From: JBHGBB01 sp041946755
GTDB lineage: Bacteria > UBP4 > UBA4092 > JAOAEQ01
Direction: 5' to 3'
Length of the DNA stretch: 33,765 nucleotides
Assembly (NCBI GenBank): GCA_041946755.1
Contig: JBHGBB010000015.1
Coordinates: 1-33,765, forward strand
Made by a program: the position numbers and the translations under genes. Below are positions 26,574 to 33,471 of the stretch, piece by piece. The notes under the pieces are model-generated. The model was not told the origin of the DNA. It searched no databases and saw nothing but the letters and a program-made list of their open reading frames with translations. Numbering within the stretch: position 1 is the stretch's first letter; every line of letters begins with the position of its first letter.

Positions 26574-26612
26574 TGCTATCGAACTGAGATAATATGGTAT
26601 TTAATTTACTGG

Positions 26613-28028
26613 TTAAACGGTGGCGGCTTCTTTCATTTTTTCGGCTTTATCGATAACATCTTCGATGCCGCCGGCTAATAAAAACGCCTGTTCCGGAACC
26701 GAATCCAGTTCGCCGTCGATAATTCGTTTGAATCCTTTAATGGTATCCTCAAGTTTAACATATCTCCCTTTAGTTCCGGTAAAAGTTTCAGCTACCGAAA
26801 ATGGCTGGGATAAGAATTTCTGGATTCGGCGGGCCCGGTATACCGTAATTTTATCTTCTTCCGATAACTCATCCATACCCAGAATCGCGATAATATCCTG
26901 TAAATCCTTGTATCGCTGGAGTATTTTCTGTACATTTCGGGCAACCATATAATGTTCATTGCCAACAATCTTCGGGTCAAGTATCCGGGAAGTCGAATCC
27001 AAGGGGTCAACTGCAGGATATATCCCTAATTCGACTATCTGCCGGGACAAAACCGTAGTTGCATCCAAGTGGGAGAAAGTGGTCGCCGGTGCCGGGTCGG
27101 TTAAATCGTCTGCCGGAACGTAAATACATTGAACTGAAGTGATTGAACCCCGTTTAGTAGAAGTAATCCGTTCCTGTAACTCGCCCATTTCGGTGCCTAA
27201 CGTCGGCTGATATCCGACTGCAGACGGCATCCGGCCGAGTAACGCGGAAACTTCCGATCCTGCCTGAACGAACCGGAAGATATTGTCAATAAACAGTAAA
27301 ACGTCCTGATTTAGGTCATCTCGGAAATATTCCGCCATAGTTAATGCCGATAATGCTATCCGTAATCGGGAGCCTGGCGGCTCGTTCATCTGCCCATAAA
27401 CCAACGCGGTTTTATTAATAACTCCGGATTCTTTCATATCCAGCCAAAGCCCGTTACCTTCCCGGGTTCGTTCTCCTACTCCGGCAACAACCGAGAATCC
27501 ACCATGCTGGACCGCGATATTATGGATCAGCTCCTGCATAATCACCGTTTTACCAACGCCAGCGCCCCCAAACAGCCCGATCTTACCTCCTTTAGGGTAA
27601 GGAGCTAATAAATCAATAACTTTGATTCCTGTCTCAAATAATGAAGCCACAGGTACCTGGTCTTCTAACGATGGCGCTGCCCGATGGATCGGATACCGTT
27701 GTTCCGGTTTAGGTACCGGCCCTAATTCATCGATAGTATCACCTAATAGATTAAAAATCCGGCCTAAAGTTTGTTCTCCAACCGGTACGGTAATCGGCGA
27801 CCCGGAATCTTCAGCCGGCATTCCCCGAACCAGCCCGTCGGATGAGGCTAATGCGATACAGCGAACGATATTATTTCCCCGATGCTGGGCTACCTCAACC
27901 ACCAGGGTCCGATTCTGGTCTGGAACATTGATTCTAATAGCATTAAGTATCTGTGGCAGATGCTCTTGCGGGAACTCGATGTCTACTGTAGGTCCAATTA
28001 CTTGGACAATCCTACCGATATTTGCCAT
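26613..28028 (-). CDS. atpD: ATP synthase beta subunit
   Basis: The catalytic subunit of F1, 471 aa, normal length. Walker A is GGAGVGKTV, the catalytic Glu lies in VGERTREGN, and the Walker B region is DVLLFIDNIFRF; the family stretch SALLGRMPSAVGYQPTL is intact. AAAGGAG stands upstream of the ATG, with a spacing slightly longer than usual. The 215-bp gap before it holds a 9-nt tandem repeat and a family B palindrome. Confidence 0.98.
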   Translation of the reverse strand: MANIGRIVQVIGPTVDIEFPQEHLPQILNAIRINVPDQNRTLVVEVAQHRGNNIVRCIALASSDGLVRGMPAEDSGSPITVPVGEQTLGRIFNLLGDTIDELGPVPKPEQRYPIHRAAPSLEDQVPVASLFETGIKVIDLLAPYPKGGKIGLFGGAGVGKTVIMQELIHNIAVQHGGFSVVAGVGERTREGNGLWLDMKESGVINKTALVYGQMNEPPGSRLRIALSALTMAEYFRDDLNQDVLLFIDNIFRFVQAGSEVSALLGRMPSAVGYQPTLGTEMGELQERITSTKRGSITSVQCIYVPADDLTDPAPATTFSHLDATTVLSRQIVELGIYPAVDPLDSTSRILDPKIVGNEHYMVARNVQKILQRYKDLQDIIAILGMDELSEEDKITVYRARRIQKFLSQPFSVAETFTGTKGRYVKLEDTIKGFKRIIDGELDSVPEQAFLLAGGIEDVIDKAEKMKEAATV

Positions 28029-28080
28029 GATATACTATACTCCTTTATAAAATTAATAACGAAATTCAGTAATAATACCC

Positions 28081-28125
28081 GTTAAATAGGTTAAATGAGT
28101 TAAATAAGTTACATTAGTTAAAATC
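28081..28125. repeat. Tandem nonamer x5
   Basis: GTTAAATAG, GTTAAATGA, GTTAAATAA, GTTACATTA, GTTAAAATC in strict 9-nt phase, between atpG and atpD. Confidence 0.85.
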
Positions 28126-28133
28126 GGTTACGG

Positions 28134-28160
28134 ATCAGATTGTCAATCTGCCAAACTGAT
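28134..28160. repeat. Palindrome family B, copy 4
   Basis: ATCAGATTGTCA and CTGCCAAACTGAT around AT; an imperfect copy beside the nonamer array. Its left arm matches copy 2 and its right arm matches copy 1. Confidence 0.65.
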
Positions 28161-28243
28161 TTTCAAGATACTCTATCTGCCAGCTAACTTTAATAGTATC
28201 AACCTATTTTGGTACTTAGTCATTGATACTTGGCATTTTGACT

Positions 28244-29161
28244 TTAACCGTTAAGCGCTTCAGCGCCGGAGACAATTTCGGTTATTTCTTTAGTAATACT
28301 CGCTTGACGTAATTTATTGCGTAATAAGGTTAATTGGTCGATCATTTCATCAGCATTATCAGTCGCATTCTGCATTGCGATCATCCGGGCACTCTGTTCC
28401 GAAGTCAGCGCTGACGCTAATGCGATATATACCCGGATAGTGACATATTGCGGTAATAAAATGTTTAAAAGCTGGTCTGCATCCGGCTCATAGAGATAAT
28501 CGAATCCTTTGGTAGCTATAATAGGATTTGATTTATCAATCCCCTTTTCGGGTGCTATAAATTGCGCCCCTACTTCAGAGGCATCAATATTTAATAATTT
28601 AGATATCGTAGGTTGATAAGTCATTCCCGAAATAAACCGGGTATATCCGAGATATATTTCATCCACCTGATTCTTTGAAAATATAGAGGTTAGATATAAT
28701 GCTATCTCTTGCGCAAACCGGAACTCTAATTTAGCACTGAAATCCTGCCAATGGGCTAGAATCTCAAACGATTTTTGCCGCTGGAAATAGTGTACCCCCC
28801 GTTTTCCGATAAGAACCAGCTTAATATTCGGTGCGGATTGTTGTGCGAGAAAATGTTCTATCGTTCGAATAATATTCGCATTATACGCCCCGCACATCCC
28901 TTTATCCGCAGTAATAATTGCAACGGCGATATTTTTCACCGGCCGTTTTTCGAATAACGGATGGATTGCCTGGTCAGTTCCCATACCGCCAGTCAGCCGA
29001 ACCACCATCTCATCCAGTTTCTGGGCATAAGGTCTGGCAGCGAATAACCGCTGTTGGGCGCGTTTCAATTTCGATGCGGCAACCATTTCCATCGCCCGGG
29101 TTATCTGCTGAGTACTCTGGACGCTACGGATCCGGCGCCGGATTTGTCTCAATGAAGCCAT
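28244..29161 (-). CDS. atpG: ATP synthase gamma subunit
   Basis: The central rotor shaft of F1, 305 aa, slightly longer than the common 285-295. The N-terminal coiled coil (LRQIRRRIRSVQSTQQITRAMEMVAASKLKRAQ) and the C-terminal helix (SARMIAMQNATDNADEMI, then LLRNKLRQASITKEITEIVSGAEAL) are both typical. It lies in the standard place between atpA and atpD. No clear ribosome site precedes the ATG; an AT-rich repeat lies 12 bases upstream. Confidence 0.97.
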   Translation of the reverse strand: MASLRQIRRRIRSVQSTQQITRAMEMVAASKLKRAQQRLFAARPYAQKLDEMVVRLTGGMGTDQAIHPLFEKRPVKNIAVAIITADKGMCGAYNANIIRTIEHFLAQQSAPNIKLVLIGKRGVHYFQRQKSFEILAHWQDFSAKLEFRFAQEIALYLTSIFSKNQVDEIYLGYTRFISGMTYQPTISKLLNIDASEVGAQFIAPEKGIDKSNPIIATKGFDYLYEPDADQLLNILLPQYVTIRVYIALASALTSEQSARMIAMQNATDNADEMIDQLTLLRNKLRQASITKEITEIVSGAEALNG

Positions 29162-29173
29162 ACTTTAAAAACT

Positions 29174-29213
29174 CAATTTAAAATGTTAATTTAGCATTGC
29201 AAATTTTAAATTT
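29174..29213. repeat. AT-rich repeat between atpA and atpG
   Basis: Holds CAATTTAAAATG and AATTTAGCATTG, both shared with 6669-6742. It begins 12 bases upstream of the atpG start. Confidence 0.65.
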
Positions 29214-29238
29214 ATTATTATCGATAAATACGCGCTGT

Positions 29239-30747
29239 TTAAGCTTTGAAAGATAGTTTAAAACGCTTTATTGCGTCGTCAAGTTTCTTGATTATTGTAT
29301 CCGATAAATCTTTAGTCTGTTCAATTTGATGCCCGATATCAGGATAATCTTTATCAATGAATGCAAAGAAATCTTTTTCAAACTGGTTTAGCGCTTCAAC
29401 CGGTAAATCGTCGAGATATCCTTTCGATGCGGCATAAATAATCATCACCTGTTTACTTACCGGCATCGGTTCATATTGCCCCTGTTTCAGAATTTCGACC
29501 ATTCGTTCTCCGCGATTTAACTGAGCCAGAGTCGCTTTATCCAAATCGGAGCCGAACTGGGCGAATGCCGCTAATTCCCGATATTGGGCTAATTCTATCC
29601 GGAGCAGCCCGGCAACCTTTTTCATTGCTTTAACCTGGGCAGAACCGCCAACCCGAGATACCGATAATCCGACATTAATCGCCGGCCGGACTCCGGCATA
29701 AAACAAATCGGTTTCCAGATATATCTGGCCATCGGTAATCGAGATAACATTGGTTGGAATATAAGCCGAAATATCGCCCGCTTGCGTTTCGATAATCGGT
29801 AATGCGGTTAAAGAACCGCCTTTCATTTCATCATTCAGCTTCGCAGCCCGTTCTAGTAATCGGGAATGGAGATAGAATACATCGCCAGGGAAGGCTTCCC
29901 GTCCCGGCGGGCGGCGGAGTAATAACGATAATTGCCGATACGCCTGGGCATGTTTCGATAAATCATCGTAGATAACCAAAGCATGTTTACCGTTATAGAG
30001 GAATTCTTCACCCATCGCGCAACCGGTATATGGTGCGATATATTGCAACGAGGCGGGGTCATCCGCATCCGCGGAAACGATTATGGTATGGTCTATTGCC
30101 CCATGTTTGGTTAAGGTTTCGACTACCGCCGCGACACTAGACGCTTTCTGGCCGATAGCCACATAGATACAATAGATATCGCTATTTTTCTGGTTAATAA
30201 TCGTATCAATCGCAATGGCGGTCTTGCCAATCTGGCGGTCGCCGATAATCAGTTCCCGTTGTCCGCGCCCGATCGGAATCATAGAATCGATCGCTTTCAA
30301 TCCGGTTTGCACTGGCTCTTTTACCGGTTGGCGTTGAACCACATTCGGTGCGTTACTTTCTATATCCCGGAATTTGGTCGCGGCAATCGCTCCTTTTCCA
30401 TCAATCGGCTGACCAAGCGCGTTGACTACCCGACCGAGTAATGCTTCTCCTACCGGAACCGAAGTAATGCGGCCGGTACGTTTAACCAAATCCCCTTCTT
30501 TAATCTCGCGGTCGGAACCGAAGAGCACTACTCCGACATTATCCTCTTCCAGGTTCAAAACCATCCCCATAACTTCACCGGGAAATTCAACCAATTCACC
30601 GGCCATAACTTTTTCTAATCCATATACCCGCGCGATACTATCCCCGACTTGCAGAACCGTACCCACATCTTCCATTTTCAGCTCGGTAGTATATTGTTGT
30701 AATTCTTTTTGAAGTATCGCGGTGATTTCTTCCGGTCGTAGTGCCAT
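29239..30747 (-). CDS. atpA: ATP synthase alpha subunit
   Basis: The non-catalytic nucleotide-binding subunit of F1, 502 aa, family length. The P-loop reads GDRQIGKT, where most alphas have GDRQTGKT. Other landmarks are SIARVYGLEKVMAGELVEFPG, GRGQRELIIGD, YCIYVAIGQKASSVA and PGREAFPGDVFYLHSRLLERA. The ATG at 30747 (MALRPEEI) is used, since an upstream extension would be repeat-derived. No Shine-Dalgarno is visible; a 4 x 7-nt array ends seven bases upstream. Confidence 0.98.
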   Translation of the reverse strand: MALRPEEITAILQKELQQYTTELKMEDVGTVLQVGDSIARVYGLEKVMAGELVEFPGEVMGMVLNLEEDNVGVVLFGSDREIKEGDLVKRTGRITSVPVGEALLGRVVNALGQPIDGKGAIAATKFRDIESNAPNVVQRQPVKEPVQTGLKAIDSMIPIGRGQRELIIGDRQIGKTAIAIDTIINQKNSDIYCIYVAIGQKASSVAAVVETLTKHGAIDHTIIVSADADDPASLQYIAPYTGCAMGEEFLYNGKHALVIYDDLSKHAQAYRQLSLLLRRPPGREAFPGDVFYLHSRLLERAAKLNDEMKGGSLTALPIIETQAGDISAYIPTNVISITDGQIYLETDLFYAGVRPAINVGLSVSRVGGSAQVKAMKKVAGLLRIELAQYRELAAFAQFGSDLDKATLAQLNRGERMVEILKQGQYEPMPVSKQVMIIYAASKGYLDDLPVEALNQFEKDFFAFIDKDYPDIGHQIEQTKDLSDTIIKKLDDAIKRFKLSFKA

Positions 30748-30754
30748 GGTGATT

Positions 30755-30782
30755 AAGTACCAAGTACTAAGTACCAAATACC
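30755..30782. repeat. Tandem heptamer x4 upstream of atpA
   Basis: AAGTACC, AAGTACT, AAGTACC, AAATACC in perfect 7-nt phase, seven bases before the atpA start codon. Confidence 0.9.
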
Positions 30783-30826
30783 AAAATTATATTATTGTAC
30801 TCAGTATATCGTACTGTTTCCTTTCG

Positions 30827-31387
30827 CTATTGTACTGGAGTTGCCAGTAGCATATCGCGCAACTGATGCAATTGCGTGCGAACACTCCCATCGATATGCG
30901 TATCTTCAAAAGAGATAATCGCTCCAGCAAGTATTCGCGGTTCAACTACTCGTTTTAATTTAACTTTCTTTTCAGTAATCCGTTCAATTTGATGAGTAAT
31001 CGACCGAATCAGGTCTTTATGTTTTTCATCGTCTAATGGAGTGGCGGTAATAACCTTAGCGGCGATTACCCCTTGTTCATCATCTACCAATCGGAGATAT
31101 TCGTTGAGAATATCAACTCCATAATCTACCCGGTGTTTCTTTAATAATATCCTTAATAAAGATAATAATAACGGTGAAATCCGGTCTTGTAATACTTGCG
31201 TTATTAGGTTATATTTCGTTTTCGCATTAATCCGGGGAGATTGCAGAAATCTACCCAATCCGATCTTAGCGGTAACTATCGGCATCAGAAACTCGATTTC
31301 ATCCGCGATAATATCCATCTGATGCCGCTGTTTCGCCGCAGCTAGTAACGCTTTTGCATAAACTTCAGCAACAATTTTCTCTTTCAT
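30827..31387 (-). CDS. atpH: ATP synthase delta subunit
   Basis: Peripheral-stalk delta subunit (OSCP), 186 aa with the ATG at 31387 (MKEKIVAEVYAKALLAAAKQ), a typical family opening. The C-terminal part RVVEPRILAGAIISFEDTHIDGSVRTQLHQLR is diagnostic. A longer reading from 31426 would translate the heptamer array and is rejected. The ribosome site is weak. Confidence 0.95.
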   Translation of the reverse strand: MKEKIVAEVYAKALLAAAKQRHQMDIIADEIEFLMPIVTAKIGLGRFLQSPRINAKTKYNLITQVLQDRISPLLLSLLRILLKKHRVDYGVDILNEYLRLVDDEQGVIAAKVITATPLDDEKHKDLIRSITHQIERITEKKVKLKRVVEPRILAGAIISFEDTHIDGSVRTQLHQLRDMLLATPVQ

Positions 31388-31398
31388 ACGTAAACTAC

Positions 31399-31463
31399 AG
31401 TCCGAAGGCCGAAGTCCAAAGTCCAAAGATAAAGTCGAAAGACTTAAGTCCGCCTGAGGCGGA
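31399..31463. repeat. Heptamer x4 plus palindrome between atpF and atpH
   Basis: AGTCCGA, AGGCCGA, AGTCCAA, AGTCCAA (31399-31426) stand 11 bases before the atpH start and are followed by TCCGCCTGAGGCGGA (31449-31463). This is the same combination as inside dapF. Confidence 0.88.
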
Positions 31464-31476
31464 TAGGACTTATGAC

Positions 31477-31974
31477 TCAGGACTGTTTTTGTGGGAGCCG
31501 GTCGAGAGAATCGATATAATGCAGAATCAAGTCCCGATGTTTTTGTTGATCTAACTTCTCAATCAACATCTTTTCAGTCGCTTGCAGAGTTAGATTAATG
31601 ATTTCATTCCTTAACTCGACCTTCGCCTTCGCAATTTCTAACTCGATATTCTGTTTCGCCTTTTCGATTATCTGCCGCGCCTCATTTCGAGCTTTCTCCT
31701 GAATTTCAGCGGCCATTTTCTGCCCATCTTGCATCGCTTCCAGAATTTTCTGCCGTTCCTGAGTTTCGATATTCTTGAGATGCTGTTCATACTCCTGTCT
31801 AAGTTGTGCAACTTCCTGTTTAGTCGTCTCGATTTTATCGAACTCGGCAATAATTTTATTCCGCCGGGTTTCTAACAATTCTAGGATGGGTTTCCAGGCG
31901 AATTTCTTTAAAAGCCATAATAACAGCAAAAACCCGATTATTTGAGTTAATATCTGAGACCAATCTAAAACCAT
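31477..31974 (-). CDS. atpF: ATP synthase b subunit
   Basis: The peripheral-stalk b subunit, 165 aa from the ATG at 31974 (MVLDWSQILTQIIGFLLLLWLLKKFAWKPI). One N-terminal membrane helix is followed by a long charged coiled coil (TRRNKIIAEFDKIETTKQEVAQLRQEYEQ and onward) and the closing ATEKMLIEKLD. Only one b gene is present, as in non-photosynthetic bacteria. A longer N-terminus to 32028 is a translation of the heptamer block and is rejected. Confidence 0.95.
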   Translation of the reverse strand: MVLDWSQILTQIIGFLLLLWLLKKFAWKPILELLETRRNKIIAEFDKIETTKQEVAQLRQEYEQHLKNIETQERQKILEAMQDGQKMAAEIQEKARNEARQIIEKAKQNIELEIAKAKVELRNEIINLTLQATEKMLIEKLDQQKHRDLILHYIDSLDRLPQKQS

Positions 31975-31982
31975 AAGGTTAA

Positions 31983-32010
31983 ATTCCAAATTCCAAAATC
32001 CAAAATCCAA
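31983..32010. repeat. Tandem heptamer x4 upstream of atpF
   Basis: ATTCCAA, ATTCCAA, AATCCAA, AATCCAA in perfect 7-nt phase, eight bases before the atpF start. Looser AAATACC copies follow to about 32030. Confidence 0.9.
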
Positions 32011-32085
32011 ATAAATACCAAATACCAAATTTAAAATTCAAAAACGGTGTTTTGTAATCTGAATTATAGGTTTTGAATTTACTGC

Positions 32086-32316
32086 CTAGATTTTGCCGCT
32101 TAATACAAACACGGTTACAAACGCATAGATGGTTAACGCTTCAATAAACGCGCAGCCGATAACCATATTAATCATAATTTTCGTTGAAGCTTCCGGCTGT
32201 CGACCGGTAGCTTCTAAGGCTGCACCAACCGCTTTCCCTAAACCGATACCGGAACCTAACGCTGCGATGCCTACTCCTAACGGTAATGCCAGCCCTAACG
32301 CCGCATGGAAATCCAT
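32086..32316 (-). CDS. atpE: ATP synthase c subunit
   Basis: The 76-aa rotor-ring proteolipid: two hydrophobic helices joined by a polar loop (GRQPEAST, residues 38-45). The ion-carrying carboxylate is E59 in AFIEALTIY. Relative to the Na+-binding c subunit of Ilyobacter tartaricus, the Gln ligand position is L26 and the Ser after the Glu is A60, so a proton-driven ring is expected. GGGGGTGA gives a good ribosome site, fitting the high copy number of this subunit. Confidence 0.96.
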   Translation of the reverse strand: MDFHAALGLALPLGVGIAALGSGIGLGKAVGAALEATGRQPEASTKIMINMVIGCAFIEALTIYAFVTVFVLSGKI

Positions 32317-32332
32317 AGATTCACCCCCAATC

Positions 32333-32437
32333 TGAGCGAAGCGAAGATTGACCCTGAGTCCGCCTTAGGCGGATCGAAGGGCCTAGATTTTATACTTCGC
32401 TTCGCTCAAAATCCAAATTCCAAAATCCAAATTCCAA
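32333..32437. repeat. Composite repeat between atpB and atpE
   Basis: A perfect 14-bp inverted repeat, TGAGCGAAGCGAAG (32333-32346) and CTTCGCTTCGCTCA (32395-32408), encloses a CCCTGAG...TCGAAGGG half-palindrome interrupted by TCCGCCTTAGGCGGA (32359-32373). A 4 x 7-nt array (AATCCAA/ATTCCAA alternating, 32410-32437) follows. The arrangement looks like repeats nested within repeats. Confidence 0.88.
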
Positions 32438-32456
32438 ATGAAACTTCTGATTTACC

Positions 32457-33275
32457 TTACTCATGATGTGGTAACATCATGAGAATATACACCGTACTTA
32501 ATAGACTGAATACTACTGCCTGAATGAAACTGGTTAAAATCGCTAATAATAAAAACGGGAATTGTAACGGTATCCCAATAGGAATCTTAATAAATCCGAC
32601 TATAAGTATCCCTAATCCCAGAAAAACCGCAATGAGTACATCTTCACCCATGATATTGCCGAATAACCGCATCGAGAGACTGACCGGTTTAATCAGTTCG
32701 CCGATAACGTGGAGAACAAACATAAATGGCGCTAAGATGATGGTAACCAGATTCCGCGGCTGGCCGGCTAAATGATCGAGATATCCGATAATTCCCAACT
32801 CTTTAATCCCGATATATTGGACATAAGCAAAAACGGTTATCGCTAAGGCAACGGTGGTATTAGCGCTCGAAGTAGCCGATTTCATCAGCGGGAATAATCC
32901 GAATAGGTTCATACAAACGATATAAATAAATAAGGTGCCTAAAAAAGGCGCGTATTTTTTTCCATGGTCACCGAGCACCCCGATAATAAAATTATTTAAT
33001 CCTTCAATAATCAATTCCACAAAATTCTGAAGTTTCCCGGGAATCAATTCTTTCTTTCGGTAGGCGATATGGGCAACAATAATGATAAGCAGCGCTACTA
33101 TCCCTGAGAAAACAATATTTTCCCAATGATGCAGAAACTGGACTCCCGGAATATTCTGGCCGTAATGATAAATAACGGTAATCAGATTCGGTAATTCCGG
33201 TGCCCCGGATTCCGCTGCCGCATGAGCAGTTTCAGCTGGTGCGGCGATATGCTGAATGGTGTCTATTGCAACCAT
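32457..33275 (-). CDS. atpB: ATP synthase a subunit
   Basis: The membrane stator subunit that forms the proton half-channels, about 272 aa with five to six helices. The essential Arg lies in KPVSLSMRLFGNIMGED; the N-terminal region ELPNLITVIYH and the final helix with FIQAVVFSLLSTVYILMML fit the family. The ATG at 33275 is taken as start; a TTG at 33308 would add eleven residues translated from the dispersed palindrome. It is the first gene of the atp operon; no atpI is present before it. Confidence 0.95.
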   Translation of the reverse strand: MVAIDTIQHIAAPAETAHAAAESGAPELPNLITVIYHYGQNIPGVQFLHHWENIVFSGIVALLIIIVAHIAYRKKELIPGKLQNFVELIIEGLNNFIIGVLGDHGKKYAPFLGTLFIYIVCMNLFGLFPLMKSATSSANTTVALAITVFAYVQYIGIKELGIIGYLDHLAGQPRNLVTIILAPFMFVLHVIGELIKPVSLSMRLFGNIMGEDVLIAVFLGLGILIVGFIKIPIGIPLQFPFLLLAILTSFIQAVVFSLLSTVYILMMLPHHE

Positions 33276-33290
33276 AGAATATAAATTCAA

Positions 33291-33305
33291 TCCGCCTAAG
33301 GCGGA
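33291..33305. repeat. Palindrome TCCGCCTAAGGCGGA upstream of atpB
   Basis: Exact copy of the dispersed 15-bp palindrome, 15 bases before the atpB ATG, in the expected 5' leader of the ATP synthase mRNA. Confidence 0.9.
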
Positions 33306-33308
33306 CAA

Positions 33309-33470
33309 ATGATAATTGATATAAGAAAAGTATTAGAACCGGTCAGAGTACCAGTGCTAGAACATTATATTATAACCGAAATTACCGGTTTCAAACTATA
33401 TGATGAGGAAGGCATGGATAGTTATGGGAAAGTATCCCGAGAATCGGGGTTGTTAGCTGGTGTATTCTAA
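33309..33470 (+). CDS. Possible small ORF, 53 aa, unknown
   Basis: An open frame from ATG 33309 to TAA 33468-33470 reads MIIDIRKVLEPVRVPVLEHY at its start and ends SRESGLLAGVF. It is mixed hydrophobic/charged with no Cys pairs or membrane helix, and matches nothing I recognise. It occupies the presumed atp promoter region on the opposite strand and ends one base before the CRISPR trailer repeat. It may be a gene remnant or chance; the protein-like composition is the only support. Confidence 0.25.
   Translation: MIIDIRKVLEPVRVPVLEHYIITEITGFKLYDEEGMDSYGKVSRESGLLAGVF
33364..33394 (-). promoter_or_regulatory. Possible promoter of the atp operon
   Basis: On the minus strand TTGAAA (33389-33394) is followed by two overlapping TATAAT boxes (33369-33374 and 33364-33369), with spacers of 14 or 19 bases rather than 17. 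It lies about 90 bases upstream of the atpB ATG, the only place where the operon promoter could be within the gap. The imperfect spacing keeps confidence low. Confidence 0.3.
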
Positions 33471-33471
33471 A

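Noticed and set aside
27622..28050. A 142-codon open frame on the plus strand across atpD
   Set aside because: Antisense shadow of atpD; the conserved protein is on the minus strand.
31975..32028. N-terminal extension of AtpF (FGIYLDFGFWNLEFN...)
   Set aside because: It is the translation of the heptamer array; the family start MVLDWSQ fits better.
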